A DNA stretch of 64,000 nucleotides, taken from positions 62,001-126,000 of the forward strand of contig CAZTBP010000010.1 in NCBI GenBank assembly GCA_964612145.1, written 5' to 3'. The translations under genes and the position numbers were made by a program. The notes below the pieces were generated by a model. That model did not search any database. It was not told where the DNA came from and was given only the letters and a program-made list of their open reading frames with translations. Position 1 is the stretch's first letter. Every line of letters begins with the position of its first letter. The DNA is from JAGNLV01 sp964612145 (lineage in GTDB: Bacteria > Zixibacteria > MSB-5A5 > GN15 > FEB-12). Below, in pieces: positions 17,601 to 25,537 of this stretch.

Positions 17601-18413
17601 CTACTGATAAAGATACACTTCCAGCTTCTCGGCAACATCAAGATCGCCAAAGCATGCTTGATCGGAGACCACTGGTTGTATTTCAACTAAACGCTCCGTT
17701 CCTGCCATTCGGACGGCGAGCTTTAGTGATGTTTTTTTGCGTGTCTTTGACAATTCGACAATGTTGACCTCAAGGCGGTAATTGTGACCCTCGCCAGTTA
17801 ACGCCAGTTTGACGCGATCACCGCTGGTCGACCTCAGTTCAACGGCTTCACCGGTTTCGATGGTACGGAAAGGGCTCATCGTAAATGTGGCCTTCGGCGG
17901 TCGCACTTCAGCCGCCAGGAGCTCCTTCTCTGGCCAATCGACCACACCCAGATTTACCCGACCCTGGGGGTCTGTCACGAATTCCTTATCCATTGAGGGT
18001 AACCTGACCAGAACATTCTCGTAAAGCGCGGGATCATCAGCAACAACATACAGCCATGTTTCCTTGGTATGAGCGTCTCGAACGACCCGAAGCAGAACCT
18101 GCTGATCTTCCGAGGCAAGAGTGACCGCATCATGCCCGGCGTCCTTTCGAACTCCCTGGGCGGCCAGATTCAGTGGTGTGGGTATCTCCCGGCCAGCATT
18201 TGGCGCTAGGGGCGATAGGTGAATGACATCCGGTGTCGCCGATTCAACCCAAATGGCCCGAAGGCGTTTCAGCTCCTCGTTCAACTGGACCATCGTGAAC
18301 CGGCATTGAGGGCAACCTTCCAGATGGCGCTCCAGATCGAGCTTGTCCGGAACGTCGTCCTCGATCAGATATCTCTCCCACCGTTCGCTTGTGGGGCATT
18401 GCCATTTCTGCAT
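17601..18413 (-). CDS. Anti-sigma-like zinc-finger (zf-HC2) protein
   Basis: 270 residues. The N-terminus contains the zf-HC2 motif 'LERHLEGCPQC' (His-x3-Cys-x2-Cys) found in anti-sigma factors that hold a sigma factor through a zinc site. The rest (residues about 60-270) is beta-rich, without a transmembrane helix: 'DHDAVTL'-type strands, 'WLYVVADDPALYENVLVRLP'. It lies 18 nt upstream of the Lon-like gene and downstream of the sigma-like gene on the same strand. That fits a regulator/anti-regulator/effector unit. The role is inferred from the motif and order. Confidence 0.65.
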   Translation of the reverse strand: MQKWQCPTSERWERYLIEDDVPDKLDLERHLEGCPQCRFTMVQLNEELKRLRAIWVESATPDVIHLSPLAPNAGREIPTPLNLAAQGVRKDAGHDAVTLASEDQQVLLRVVRDAHTKETWLYVVADDPALYENVLVRLPSMDKEFVTDPQGRVNLGVVDWPEKELLAAEVRPPKATFTMSPFRTIETGEAVELRSTSGDRVKLALTGEGHNYRLEVNIVELSKTRKKTSLKLAVRMAGTERLVEIQPVVSDQACFGDLDVAEKLEVYLYQ

Positions 18414-18515
18414 ATCATCGTCTTTCTTTCTTGCTTTGTCAAAAACAGGCGCAACTGTGTAATTTAACCTCTCATTCTGTATTAGTTGCAGTGAACCACG
18501 CCTGCAGAATTCAAT

Positions 18516-19532
18516 CTAAAAATATCGTTTCCTCATCTCCTCAATGAAGTCTTTTCGCACCGACTCAGCCAGGTACTCGAATCTAGTCCGCAATGTCCGC
18601 CTATAGCCCTCAAGGGATAAATCCGGTCTATGCACACGAAGATACTCATAGTAGCTTTGCGCCGGACCGCCGTTCGCGCAGTCGGCTACTAAGTCGGATA
18701 GAGCCAGTCTGAATAATTTGACCACATCGGGGTGCAGTTTCTCGGCGGCCTGATATCGACCTAACTTGGCTTCCACATTGTGGAGCACTTGTTGGGTCGC
18801 CCGGTCAATGGCTACAGACAGAAAAGGGTCACTGCGATTGCAGGGAACTTCGTCCACCAATTGTTGGACCTTGATCTCATGGGTGGTTTCACGCAGGGCG
18901 GAGAACAGCAGATCAACTCTAACGGCGTTCTGGCATCCGGATGCTTTGACCACTGCCGACAGGATGGCAACTATCAAGTCAGCAAAACCGCGGTGGTCCT
19001 GCTCTTGGCTACTTATGATCCTCACGATCTCGTCATGATTCACAGGGGGCAAATTAGCCTTAAGGTCGGTAACATCCGTCAAGGAGATCCATTCCGGGTT
19101 GTCGATAGGGAAAACCACCATACGCACATCCCGGCGTATAACTCGATGAAGACTCCTCCAAAGCCTGGCGCTCAAAGCGTCGTTCTCACCCCAACGATGG
19201 AATAACTCCTGTGACGCGGTTCTGACGACTATGTTTCGAAACCGCAAGAACAAAGTAACGTCATCGGAGTCCAGCACATTCTCAAGTGCTTCTGCCAGCG
19301 GTGAATCAGAGCCTTTCCCAGTAAACATGCTTGCGACAACGGATATCGCTAAGTGCTCGACACGGGTCTCCTGTTCACGGGCAGCCGCATGCAGCCGTCC
19401 CCATAACTTATTCTGAGCAATAGTAGCAGCAGATTTAACTAATCGATCTATTTCGCAGGTAATTAGACCATTATTACTATACCTACGTATAGAATCCGCG
19501 ATTTCAATTATGAATTTATAGTGCTTGCACAT
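18516..19532 (-). CDS. Sigma-factor-like regulatory protein (first gene of the cassette)
   Basis: 338 residues with no transmembrane segment. I do not recognise a firm family. The middle ('DDVTLFLRFRNIVVRTASQE ... RLWRSLHRVIRRD') looks like a diverged sigma-70 region 2 helix bundle, and the C-terminus ('SLEGYRRTLRTRFEYLAES') like a DNA-binding HTH of the sigma region 4 kind. The downstream zf-HC2 gene supports a sigma/anti-sigma reading. A good promoter lies just upstream (19564-19592). It could instead be a non-sigma DNA-binding protein. Confidence 0.5.
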   Translation of the reverse strand: MCKHYKFIIEIADSIRRYSNNGLITCEIDRLVKSAATIAQNKLWGRLHAAAREQETRVEHLAISVVASMFTGKGSDSPLAEALENVLDSDDVTLFLRFRNIVVRTASQELFHRWGENDALSARLWRSLHRVIRRDVRMVVFPIDNPEWISLTDVTDLKANLPPVNHDEIVRIISSQEQDHRGFADLIVAILSAVVKASGCQNAVRVDLLFSALRETTHEIKVQQLVDEVPCNRSDPFLSVAIDRATQQVLHNVEAKLGRYQAAEKLHPDVVKLFRLALSDLVADCANGGPAQSYYEYLRVHRPDLSLEGYRRTLRTRFEYLAESVRKDFIEEMRKRYF

Positions 19533-19563
19533 TGCCTACAAAAATTATGGTTCCCTTACATTT

Positions 19564-19592
19564 CATATAGGCCTAATTCGCAAATATCTCAA
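19564..19592 (-). promoter_or_regulatory. Promoter of the sigma-like / zf-HC2 / Lon-like operon
   Basis: On the minus strand, TTGAGA (19587-19592), a 17-nt spacer and TATATG (19564-19569) lie 32 bp before the first start codon. Both hexamers are near consensus. Confidence 0.5.
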
Positions 19593-19600
19593 CATACCTC

Positions 19601-19620
19601 CGGTAGATGAACGACCGGCC
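19601..19620. repeat. Left copy of an imperfect direct repeat flanking the MNT/HEPN module
   Basis: CGGTAGATGAACGACCGGCC; 18 of 20 bases match the copy at 20915-20934 on the other side of the toxin-antitoxin genes, same orientation. Confidence 0.5.
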
Positions 19621-19717
19621 GTATTATTCTTTCATGTCATTCTGCTCAAGAATACCAAGCTGAAAACGGTCGATGACGCACTGGGCTCCTTGGCGTGCAA
19701 TGTTCCTACTTGCGGCA

Positions 19718-19740
19718 TATCCGCTCTTCCAAAGCGGATA
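19718..19740. repeat. Perfect 8-bp hairpin downstream of the HEPN gene
   Basis: TATCCGCT/AGCGGATA with a 7-nt loop, 20 bp past the HEPN stop. No T-run follows on the minus strand, so I do not call it an intrinsic terminator; it may still mark the transcript end. Confidence 0.45.
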
Positions 19741-19760
19741 CAGTAGTCGAACCCTACCTG

Positions 19761-20201
19761 TCAAAATAAATCGGGGTGATTCTTCTTCAGCCATTTCTTA
19801 ATCCGATCACATAACTCATTGGCCATTTCCAGCAGATTATCAACCTCTGATTGTGAGGTGGTTCCTGCCGTATCATACGTGATATTGCTTCGCTTTTTCC
19901 TGAATCCGTTTAATCTGATAATTAAAGTGGAATCGGCGGCCAGGGTTAATTTTAAGGAGTTGATGGTCTTTTCATGATGGCCTTCCGACACGGGCAATCT
20001 ATATCCCGAAGCTCTCAGGGCTATTGTCGCACAGATTAAGGCAGCATTGAATGCGAATTGCAGCCGGGCATCGAGGCTTATCGCATCCACCGACGCATCA
20101 TCGAGATTTCGATCGACGAGGGCGAACAGGCCGGCGATTTCCTTTGCGCTGGTCGGCTCTTTTTTCAACCACCGGTTCTTTTGCCAATCTTCCAAGGTCA
20201 T
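19761..20201 (-). CDS. HEPN-domain protein (toxin partner of the MNT gene)
   Basis: 146 residues. The N-terminus ('LEDWQKNRWLKKEPTSAKEI', 'LFALVDRNLDDASVDAISLD') is typical of HEPN proteins paired with MNT nucleotidyltransferases. The motif region reads 'RKKRSNITYD' (residues 101-110), where the usual RX4-6H ends in Tyr/Asp and not His. HEPN toxins of MNT pairs cut or bind RNA and are held or modified by the partner. Its start lies 104 nt inside the preceding gene, an unusually long overlap that couples the two. Confidence 0.78.
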   Translation of the reverse strand: MTLEDWQKNRWLKKEPTSAKEIAGLFALVDRNLDDASVDAISLDARLQFAFNAALICATIALRASGYRLPVSEGHHEKTINSLKLTLAADSTLIIRLNGFRKKRSNITYDTAGTTSQSEVDNLLEMANELCDRIKKWLKKNHPDLF

Positions 20202-20760
20202 CTTCTGATCCTATCAAAAATGTTTTATCCGATTTCAATACGGTGCTCACAAAATGGTTTTTCTCTTTTGTCTTAGCGGCAAACTCGTTTGACGTCATGG
20301 AGTATATATTTATGGGGCGGCCGAGCGCTTCCTCCGGGCCGGATAAGGCCGCCGAGAGATCGCCAAACGTGATATCGCCGACACAGAATAGATCTATATC
20401 GCTCTGCGCGGTATCGTTGCCTTTGGCGACCGAACCGTATACAAAGGCCGCGGCTATTTTGCTTTTATATGACTTTAGGGCACCTGCAATTACCTCTCCG
20501 ACCGCATAAGTCTTGAACAATATGCCTCGAAGCTCTTCGTAAATGGGGCTGACTTTATTTGCGGAATAAAAGGTTTGATTGGATCGTTTTTCCGACAGCA
20601 ATATTCCTTCGTTAACCAGCGGCTTGATTTCCCTATGCAATGTGCCCTGGCTGATCCCAGTCAGGCGGGCTATTTCTGTCAGGTAATATTGCCTGTCTGG
20701 ATTCAACAACAGAAGGGCCAGCAGGCGACGCTTGGTTTTTGACAAAAGACTGTTAATCAT
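20098..20760 (-). CDS. HTH-MNT nucleotidyltransferase (antitoxin/autoregulator)
   Basis: 220 residues from the ATG at 20760, which has AGGGA 7 nt upstream; the frame is open further upstream through the promoter and operators, so the longer version is unlikely. Residues 8-65 form a winged helix ('LTEIARLTGISQGTLHREIK'). Residues about 98-160 form the minimal nucleotidyltransferase: GS at 109-110 and 'SDIDLF' with the metal-binding Asp pair at 121/123. It is a fusion of DNA-binding and MNT domains, so it probably represses its own promoter, whose two operators are visible. The last 40 residues are basic and overlap the HEPN gene. Confidence 0.82.
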   Translation of the reverse strand: MINSLLSKTKRRLLALLLLNPDRQYYLTEIARLTGISQGTLHREIKPLVNEGILLSEKRSNQTFYSANKVSPIYEELRGILFKTYAVGEVIAGALKSYKSKIAAAFVYGSVAKGNDTAQSDIDLFCVGDITFGDLSAALSGPEEALGRPINIYSMTSNEFAAKTKEKNHFVSTVLKSDKTFLIGSEDDLGRLAKEPVVEKRADQRKGNRRPVRPRRSKSR

Positions 20761-20772
20761 GTTGATTTCCCT

Positions 20773-20789
20773 ATTCTCATATTGAGAAT
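20773..20789. promoter_or_regulatory. Operator O1, perfect 17-bp palindrome
   Basis: ATTCTCA-TAT-TGAGAAT, just downstream of the -10 box and 13 bp before the start codon of the HTH-MNT gene. Bound protein would block transcription initiation. Confidence 0.7.
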
Positions 20790-20790
20790 C

Positions 20791-20819
20791 AATATACTCA
20801 TTGTGAGAATATCGGTCAA
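20791..20819 (-). promoter_or_regulatory. Promoter of the HTH-MNT/HEPN operon
   Basis: On the minus strand, TTGACC (20814-20819), a 17-nt spacer and TATATT (20791-20796). Operator O2 fills the spacer. Confidence 0.7.
20794..20810. promoter_or_regulatory. Operator O2, 17-bp near-palindrome
   Basis: ATACTCA-TTG-TGAGAAT, one mismatch from O1's half-sites. Its centre is 21 bp (two helical turns) from O1, so two dimers would bind the same face of DNA. Confidence 0.65.
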
Positions 20820-20914
20820 GCAGAAAAATAAACCGGTTCTGAACATAAAAATCCGTTGCCGACATGGGCGGTAGGTTTCTGTTCCTGGTTATCGATTATA
20901 TATCCACGTACCGA

Positions 20915-20934
20915 CGGTAGATGAATGACCGCCC
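20915..20934. repeat. Right copy of the direct repeat flanking the MNT/HEPN module
   Basis: CGGTAGATGAATGACCGCCC, 18/20 identical to 19601-19620. The repeats bracket about 1.3 kb holding only the toxin-antitoxin pair and its promoter. Confidence 0.5.
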
Positions 20935-21028
20935 ATTTCAACGGTACCGCGTCATATCACAAATATGACGGAATCCTATCATTTCTGAAACAACCTACTG
21001 GATAATGAGTTAGGCCGTTGTCTGGCGG

Positions 21029-21688
21029 CTACCAAATTTCCAAAAATCCCTTGTTACCCCGTTGGAACAGGGCGGGATTGACGCCCAGCTGCTCTACCAA
21101 GGCGTCGATGGCGTCGATCAGCGCATGGTGGACAATCGTCACCCAGGCCCGCAGGTCCTCGTACACAAGGATGTTCTTGGGAAGCGAGAGGGTCTGTGCG
21201 TTGCCCATGAGCTTCTCGGATATCATCTCCTTGATAATCCCGCCCTGGGCCGTTATGTACTCGCTGCAGTTCAGGTGGCGTCCGAAGTCGCGCACGCTTA
21301 TGAAGATCGTAAAATCCTTCAACGGTTCGTAATTCACCACGAGATAGTCTCGCGCGACTCGGTTGAAAAGCCCAGAACTGCCGACCGTTTCAATTGACCA
21401 GGTACACCCTCCAGGGATGTCGGCAGCGGCCAGCCTCCGCTGTATGTCTTCGATCACGGTCCGCGCGTGCCCACCGGCTTCATCAACGATTACCGCCCAC
21501 TCCTTGAAGATGGACTCGCTGACAAGCGTCATGGTGCGGCCCCGTCTGCTTTTGATCGGTTCAGGCGGGGCGTGTTTCTTTTCCTTCGCGGCTTCCTTTT
21601 CGGCTTTGCTTAAGGGCCGAAGCTTTTTGCAGTTCCAGCAGGACTGGTATTCGTCCTCAACATTCGTTCCGCATTGGCATGTCCACAT
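21029..21688 (-). CDS. Zinc-ribbon protein of unknown function
   Basis: 219 residues. The N-terminus MWTCQCGTNVEDEYQSCWNC is a four-cysteine zinc ribbon of RanBP2-like spacing (W-x-C-x-C ... C-x2-C). A charged linker (KAEKEAAKEKKHAPPEP) leads to an alpha/beta domain of about 150 residues ('VIVDEAGGHARTVIEDIQRR', 'LVVNYEPLKDFTIFISVRDF') that I do not recognise. It follows the replication-relaxation gene by 17 bp and so belongs to the mobile-element operon beginning at 24251. Confidence 0.7.
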   Translation of the reverse strand: MWTCQCGTNVEDEYQSCWNCKKLRPLSKAEKEAAKEKKHAPPEPIKSRRGRTMTLVSESIFKEWAVIVDEAGGHARTVIEDIQRRLAAADIPGGCTWSIETVGSSGLFNRVARDYLVVNYEPLKDFTIFISVRDFGRHLNCSEYITAQGGIIKEMISEKLMGNAQTLSLPKNILVYEDLRAWVTIVHHALIDAIDALVEQLGVNPALFQRGNKGFLEIW

Positions 21689-21705
21689 AGTAGATCATCC
21701 CCCTT

Positions 21706-22593
21706 TCATGAGATTATTGCGTACTGCGAATCGTCCTTGTTATCCAGTGATCGCCATATTGCTCCCAGCAAGGACTTGGCGCCGGTTTGATCCGAAGTCG
21801 TAATCCAGAGAAAGCGTTTGGCTTTGTCCGATATGTCGTAGTCACCGGCGGCCTTTCGGATATTTACGAGACGTTCTTCGCTCGTCGTGACGTACAAAGC
21901 GCGGAACCCCTTAAACGGTTCGGTCTTGAAGTCCTTGGCATATCGCTGGTACTTACCGTCAATCAGGTAATTGATATAGAAGCGTACACTCTTGAGAACG
22001 CCTTTATCGGCGCGGGATACGGTTTCAGTCCCCCGGTCGATTTCGAGGAAGAACAACGCTGCGTTGTTGTCCCGCTTCAACGCAAACACGCCGTCCGGCG
22101 TGTGTGAGACTTCCTCGCGATCCGGTGTGATGTCACAGATGGAATCCCGGATGTACTTGGCGACGCCGCCGCTTGGCGTTCGCTCGCCGTAGTAATCCGG
22201 CAGGAATCCGAGCAACCGGACGGAAGTGCTCTCGCACGCCCTGGCAAGTTCTATTCGAAAGTCGTTGATAGCGATGAAATGGCGCATGAAGTAATAGTCG
22301 CGGGGTTTGGCCCTGGTGTCGTTCCATTTCAGGTTCTCGACGTCCACACCGAGACACGAGGCAACATGACGCAGACCTCGTTTAGCGACGGCAAAGATGG
22401 ATTCCGGGATATTGGCGACGGCAAAGGACGACACAAGCCCGGCGTTCTTGAGTAAGCGCATGCGGCGGTACGCGGTCTGCATCGAGGGGAACAAGATTCT
22501 CTGAATCTGTGATATCGTCAAAAAGCGGTGTTTGTACAGAGTGAACAGGATGTCGCTGTCGCGTTCCGTGAATTTGAAGGATGGCGATTTCAT
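21706..22593 (-). CDS. Replication-relaxation family protein (copy 1)
   Basis: 295 residues. The N-terminal winged helix ('TERDSDILFTLYKHRFLTIS', 'QIQRILFPSMQTAYRRMRLL', 'LKNAGLV') and the later 'FFLEIDRGTETVSR' motif, with an acidic pair and conserved Glu, match the replication-relaxation (MobC-like) family of conjugative plasmids and integrative elements. Its ATG overlaps the ATPase stop by one base (TGATG), so translation is coupled. It probably helps open or mark the transfer or replication origin. A diverged second copy lies at 26644. Confidence 0.82.
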   Translation of the reverse strand: MKSPSFKFTERDSDILFTLYKHRFLTISQIQRILFPSMQTAYRRMRLLKNAGLVSSFAVANIPESIFAVAKRGLRHVASCLGVDVENLKWNDTRAKPRDYYFMRHFIAINDFRIELARACESTSVRLLGFLPDYYGERTPSGGVAKYIRDSICDITPDREEVSHTPDGVFALKRDNNAALFFLEIDRGTETVSRADKGVLKSVRFYINYLIDGKYQRYAKDFKTEPFKGFRALYVTTSEERLVNIRKAAGDYDISDKAKRFLWITTSDQTGAKSLLGAIWRSLDNKDDSQYAIIS

Positions 22594-24251
22594 CAGAAGA
22601 CGCTCCCCGGATCGAGGTCGGACAATGCATCGTCTTCCTCACCAGCTATACGACCGCCGGGCCGTGCTTGAGTAGACTGGCGGGGAATGCCGTAGCGTTC
22701 TCGTGATCGATTGACGACTGTCTCGGCGATCTCGCGGTTTGGTGGCAGGTCAACCAGCGGGACAGTCATCGGGAATGAGCTTCCGCCGATTCGGCAGTAG
22801 GTATGGCCGACCTTTAGCTGTAGGAGTTCCTCCGGCGGAACGGTATCGAGTTTGAAATCATAAGGCGCGATGAATTCCCGTGATATTCGCGCCGCGTCAG
22901 CCTGAGAAACTTGAAAGCTCACCATGGTTGTCACGTTGCCGAATATTTCCCGAATTAACTCCAGGGGAACCTGCCCGGTCTGCTGGTGCGCGAGAACGAG
23001 CCCGAGTCCATACTTGCGCGCCCGGGAGAGAATGCGCTCGTATGATTGTGAGGCGTGACCACAGAAGTTCTGAAATTCATCGAGATACAAGTAGAATGGT
23101 CGGCGAGAGGTCTTTGGTATATTCGCCCGACTCATGATAGCGGTCTGGAACTTGGAGACGATAAGTTGGCCGATCAACTGACTTGCGGCTTCACCAAGCA
23201 AACCATCGGACAGATTAAAGAGCAGAATTTTCCCCTCGTCCATCCCGTCCCTGATGTTGAGAAGTCGGTTACCGATCTCATCTGAATTGAGTGACGTGTT
23301 TACAGGCGGGCACAGGCAGTTGCGGACGTACTTCGCACGGACGAACCGCCCGAGGCGGTTCAGAATTGGCAGGTGAGCATCTTTGGGCATCTGGGGATAG
23401 GTCGTCGAGAAAAAGCGGCGTGTTCGTTCATCGGTGGTGTCTCGGATGACCGCTCGTCGAAGTTGGTCGTCGTGCCGGTCAAGGAGAAGCTCAATATCAA
23501 GTAGGGTTGATCCCGCCCGTTCGATGAGCGCATAGAGGGCGTGTCGGAGAATTTCGTCCATCCGGGGGCCACCCTCTCGGACGACGCGCTGGAAGATCGT
23601 AAAGGTTTCATCAACGCGGAGGTCAATGTCCTCATCCGGATCAAGGTGAAGTGGGTTGAATACGACCGGACAGTGCAGGTCAGCCGGATTGAAATACACA
23701 ACGTCGTCGATTCGGTGCTCCGGAATAAACGGAAGCAACTCCTCTTGGAGCATCTCAAACTCCGGGGCTAAAACGCCGACGCCATGGCCTGCATTGAGAT
23801 CCTGCATAATGAGGTAGCGCAGGAAATTGGTCTTGCCATAGCCGGACTTACCGATGACGTAGACGTGCTTATCCCTGAATCGCTCCGGCAGTATTACCGG
23901 AATCCGCGTCTCCCCAATGGACTGATATCCAAGGGTCGGTCCGGGTACTTCGGTTATCCGATGCGCGATAAACTCAGCCAATTCGTTGGCTGTGGCTCCG
24001 GCATTAATTCGTTCGGAAAGCTCATCTCTTGAAACCGCAGAACGGGCTACGTAGCCGTGGAAATTGGCAAAGTACCGCACGACTTGCTCGCAATCCGCGA
24101 GCCGTTTGGCTTCAGTCGCCTCGCGCTCACGTTCCAGCCGTCGTTGTTTGTCAAGGGTGCGGTTGTTGTTCCAGATGAAGAGCGCGAGGACGACGATTAT
24201 GAGAAAAACGAAAAATATCGCTTCCACAGTTCCCTCGCGTCGGGTGTTCAC
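22593..24251 (-). CDS. VirD4/TraD-like DNA-transfer ATPase
   Basis: 552 residues from a GTG at 24251 (GAGGGG 4 nt upstream). One N-terminal membrane helix (AIFFVFLIIVVLALFIW) is followed by a Walker A 'VIGKSGYGKTNFLR' (about residue 132), 'VLAPEFEMLQEELLPFIP', and a Walker B region 'FYLYLDEFQNFCGHAS' with the downstream 'ARKYGLGLVLAHQQTGQVP' sensor. This is the layout of type IV coupling ATPases that pump DNA or protein through the membrane. No mating-pore genes lie nearby, so the element may use a partner's pore or be mobilisable only. Confidence 0.85.
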   Translation of the reverse strand: MNTRREGTVEAIFFVFLIIVVLALFIWNNNRTLDKQRRLEREREATEAKRLADCEQVVRYFANFHGYVARSAVSRDELSERINAGATANELAEFIAHRITEVPGPTLGYQSIGETRIPVILPERFRDKHVYVIGKSGYGKTNFLRYLIMQDLNAGHGVGVLAPEFEMLQEELLPFIPEHRIDDVVYFNPADLHCPVVFNPLHLDPDEDIDLRVDETFTIFQRVVREGGPRMDEILRHALYALIERAGSTLLDIELLLDRHDDQLRRAVIRDTTDERTRRFFSTTYPQMPKDAHLPILNRLGRFVRAKYVRNCLCPPVNTSLNSDEIGNRLLNIRDGMDEGKILLFNLSDGLLGEAASQLIGQLIVSKFQTAIMSRANIPKTSRRPFYLYLDEFQNFCGHASQSYERILSRARKYGLGLVLAHQQTGQVPLELIREIFGNVTTMVSFQVSQADAARISREFIAPYDFKLDTVPPEELLQLKVGHTYCRIGGSSFPMTVPLVDLPPNREIAETVVNRSRERYGIPRQSTQARPGGRIAGEEDDALSDLDPGSVF

Positions 24252-24503
24252 TGAACCCCTCTACTCCCTGTATATCGGCTGTATAATGGAATTCTACAGG
24301 GTGGGGGCTAAATCGTTATGTGGTATAGGGATTTAACTGAGGCGGCGGCTTCCAACTAAACCACCTATTCGGTGGTTTACCGGTTGGGTTGACGTTCGAT
24401 TCAAGCAAAACCAGCAAATACCGATTAGAAAAGAAGAGGGGACATCGAGCGAATTCAACAGTAGTAAAACCCCAAACAGATAGAACTTCAACAAGAGGAA
24501 ATA
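24252..24503. promoter_or_regulatory. Divergent control region with inverted repeats
   Basis: Lies between the minus-strand transfer operon and a plus-strand small gene. It holds an 8-bp perfect inverted repeat AAACCACC/GGTGGTTT with a 5-nt loop (24358-24378). It also holds a cluster of CTGTA/TACAG half-sites (24267-24299), including CCCTGTA ... TACAGGG. These are likely binding sites for a regulator such as the XRE protein at 29299, but I cannot assign them. Confidence 0.45.
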
Positions 24504-24761
24504 ATGGCGAATCGTAAGACGCTCAGTTGTGGGTCATGCTCCTACCAACAGAGAAATCCGAAGACACTATCGCCATCTACACCAGTCATCAAGATCGGGG
24601 TCAGTTTCGAAGAGGCCCTCAAGCTCAAGGCGGCGATAGATGAATGTGTAATGCGTCTCAACCAGTACAATCGTGCGACATCGTCGGGCAGACAATCAAA
24701 GTTGGAAATGGCAGTGTATCTCGACAAGAATCGGATTCAGATTCTTGGGGCACAGCCATAG
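24504..24761 (+). CDS. Small hypothetical protein with Cys pair
   Basis: 85 residues with an excellent ribosome site (AGAGGAAATA before the ATG). It starts MANRKTLSCGSCSYQQRNP, with one CxxC pair, then a helical segment 'VSFEEALKLKAAIDECVMRL'. No known domain. The strong ribosome site and the position just before the nuclease-like gene suggest that it is real. Confidence 0.65.
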   Translation: MANRKTLSCGSCSYQQRNPKTLSPSTPVIKIGVSFEEALKLKAAIDECVMRLNQYNRATSSGRQSKLEMAVYLDKNRIQILGAQP

Positions 24762-24803
24762 TCTGGCCTGCTTACTGGAAATGTCACAGTTGAAGGAGTT
24801 GTT

Positions 24804-25475
24804 TTGAGCAGGATTGTTCAAGAAAGAGCAATTAAGGGGAGCCAGAAGTGGCTGCAAGTACTGGTCAATGAGCATCCGGACATTCTTGATGATCTGCTCC
24901 GTCCCCGGCTTCAGCTTAGCTCTCACGAGACCATTAACTGGGTTTCACCGTTGCAAGAGGACGGATATGCCGAATATCGAGACGCGGAGTTTCTGGAACA
25001 ATTGGGCATTGACCTTGAATACCGAAGTCTATTTTCATTTTGGCCCCACGGCGGTCCGGTATGGGACGGTTTAGCAAAGACCAGTCGAGGTGATGTTATC
25101 CTCGCTGAGGCTAAATCACATGTTTCGGAACTCTCCGCATCCTGCAAAGCAAGCAAGCCGTCATTGGAATTGATTCAGAGAGGCCTTACGGAGACTGCGA
25201 GATTCTATAATGGCACATCGCCGGAGACCTGGACGGAAGGCTTTTATCAGTACGCAAATAGACTGGCGCACTTATATCTGCTTCGAGAATTGAACGGTAT
25301 TCCGGCATGGCTGATCTCTATCTACTTTGTAAATGATTGCGCGATGGCGGGACCGAAATCGATTGCCGAATGGCAGTCCACAATTCGCAGCGTCCACAAA
25401 CATCTGGGGATTGATACAGAGCATTTGCGACCACACGTTGTCGATGTGTTTCTGGATGTCAAGGGGCTTTGGTAA
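24804..25475 (+). CDS. PD-(D/E)XK nuclease-like protein
   Basis: 223 residues starting at a TTG with AAGGAG 5 nt before it. The core 'WPHGGPVWDGLAKTSRGDVI' followed by 'LAEAKSHVSEL' shows the Asp ... Glu-x-Lys signature (Asp88, Glu102, Lys104) of the PD-(D/E)XK nuclease fold. The C-terminal half has conserved aromatic-rich helices. The family is widespread in MAGs but uncharacterised, to my knowledge. It sits in the mobile-element block next to a TIR-like gene, so an accessory defence or DNA-processing role is plausible. Confidence 0.65.
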   Translation: MSRIVQERAIKGSQKWLQVLVNEHPDILDDLLRPRLQLSSHETINWVSPLQEDGYAEYRDAEFLEQLGIDLEYRSLFSFWPHGGPVWDGLAKTSRGDVILAEAKSHVSELSASCKASKPSLELIQRGLTETARFYNGTSPETWTEGFYQYANRLAHLYLLRELNGIPAWLISIYFVNDCAMAGPKSIAEWQSTIRSVHKHLGIDTEHLRPHVVDVFLDVKGLW

Positions 25476-25537
25476 TCACATATTTCTCTGCATTCGTCTT
25501 ATTCTCTCGATCATCATCCCTTCGACTTCTGTGATTG

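Noticed and set aside
24267..24299. SOS (LexA) box, from CTGTATA ... TACAG
   Set aside because: Spacing does not fit CTG-N10-CAG; reported only as half-sites of an unknown regulator.
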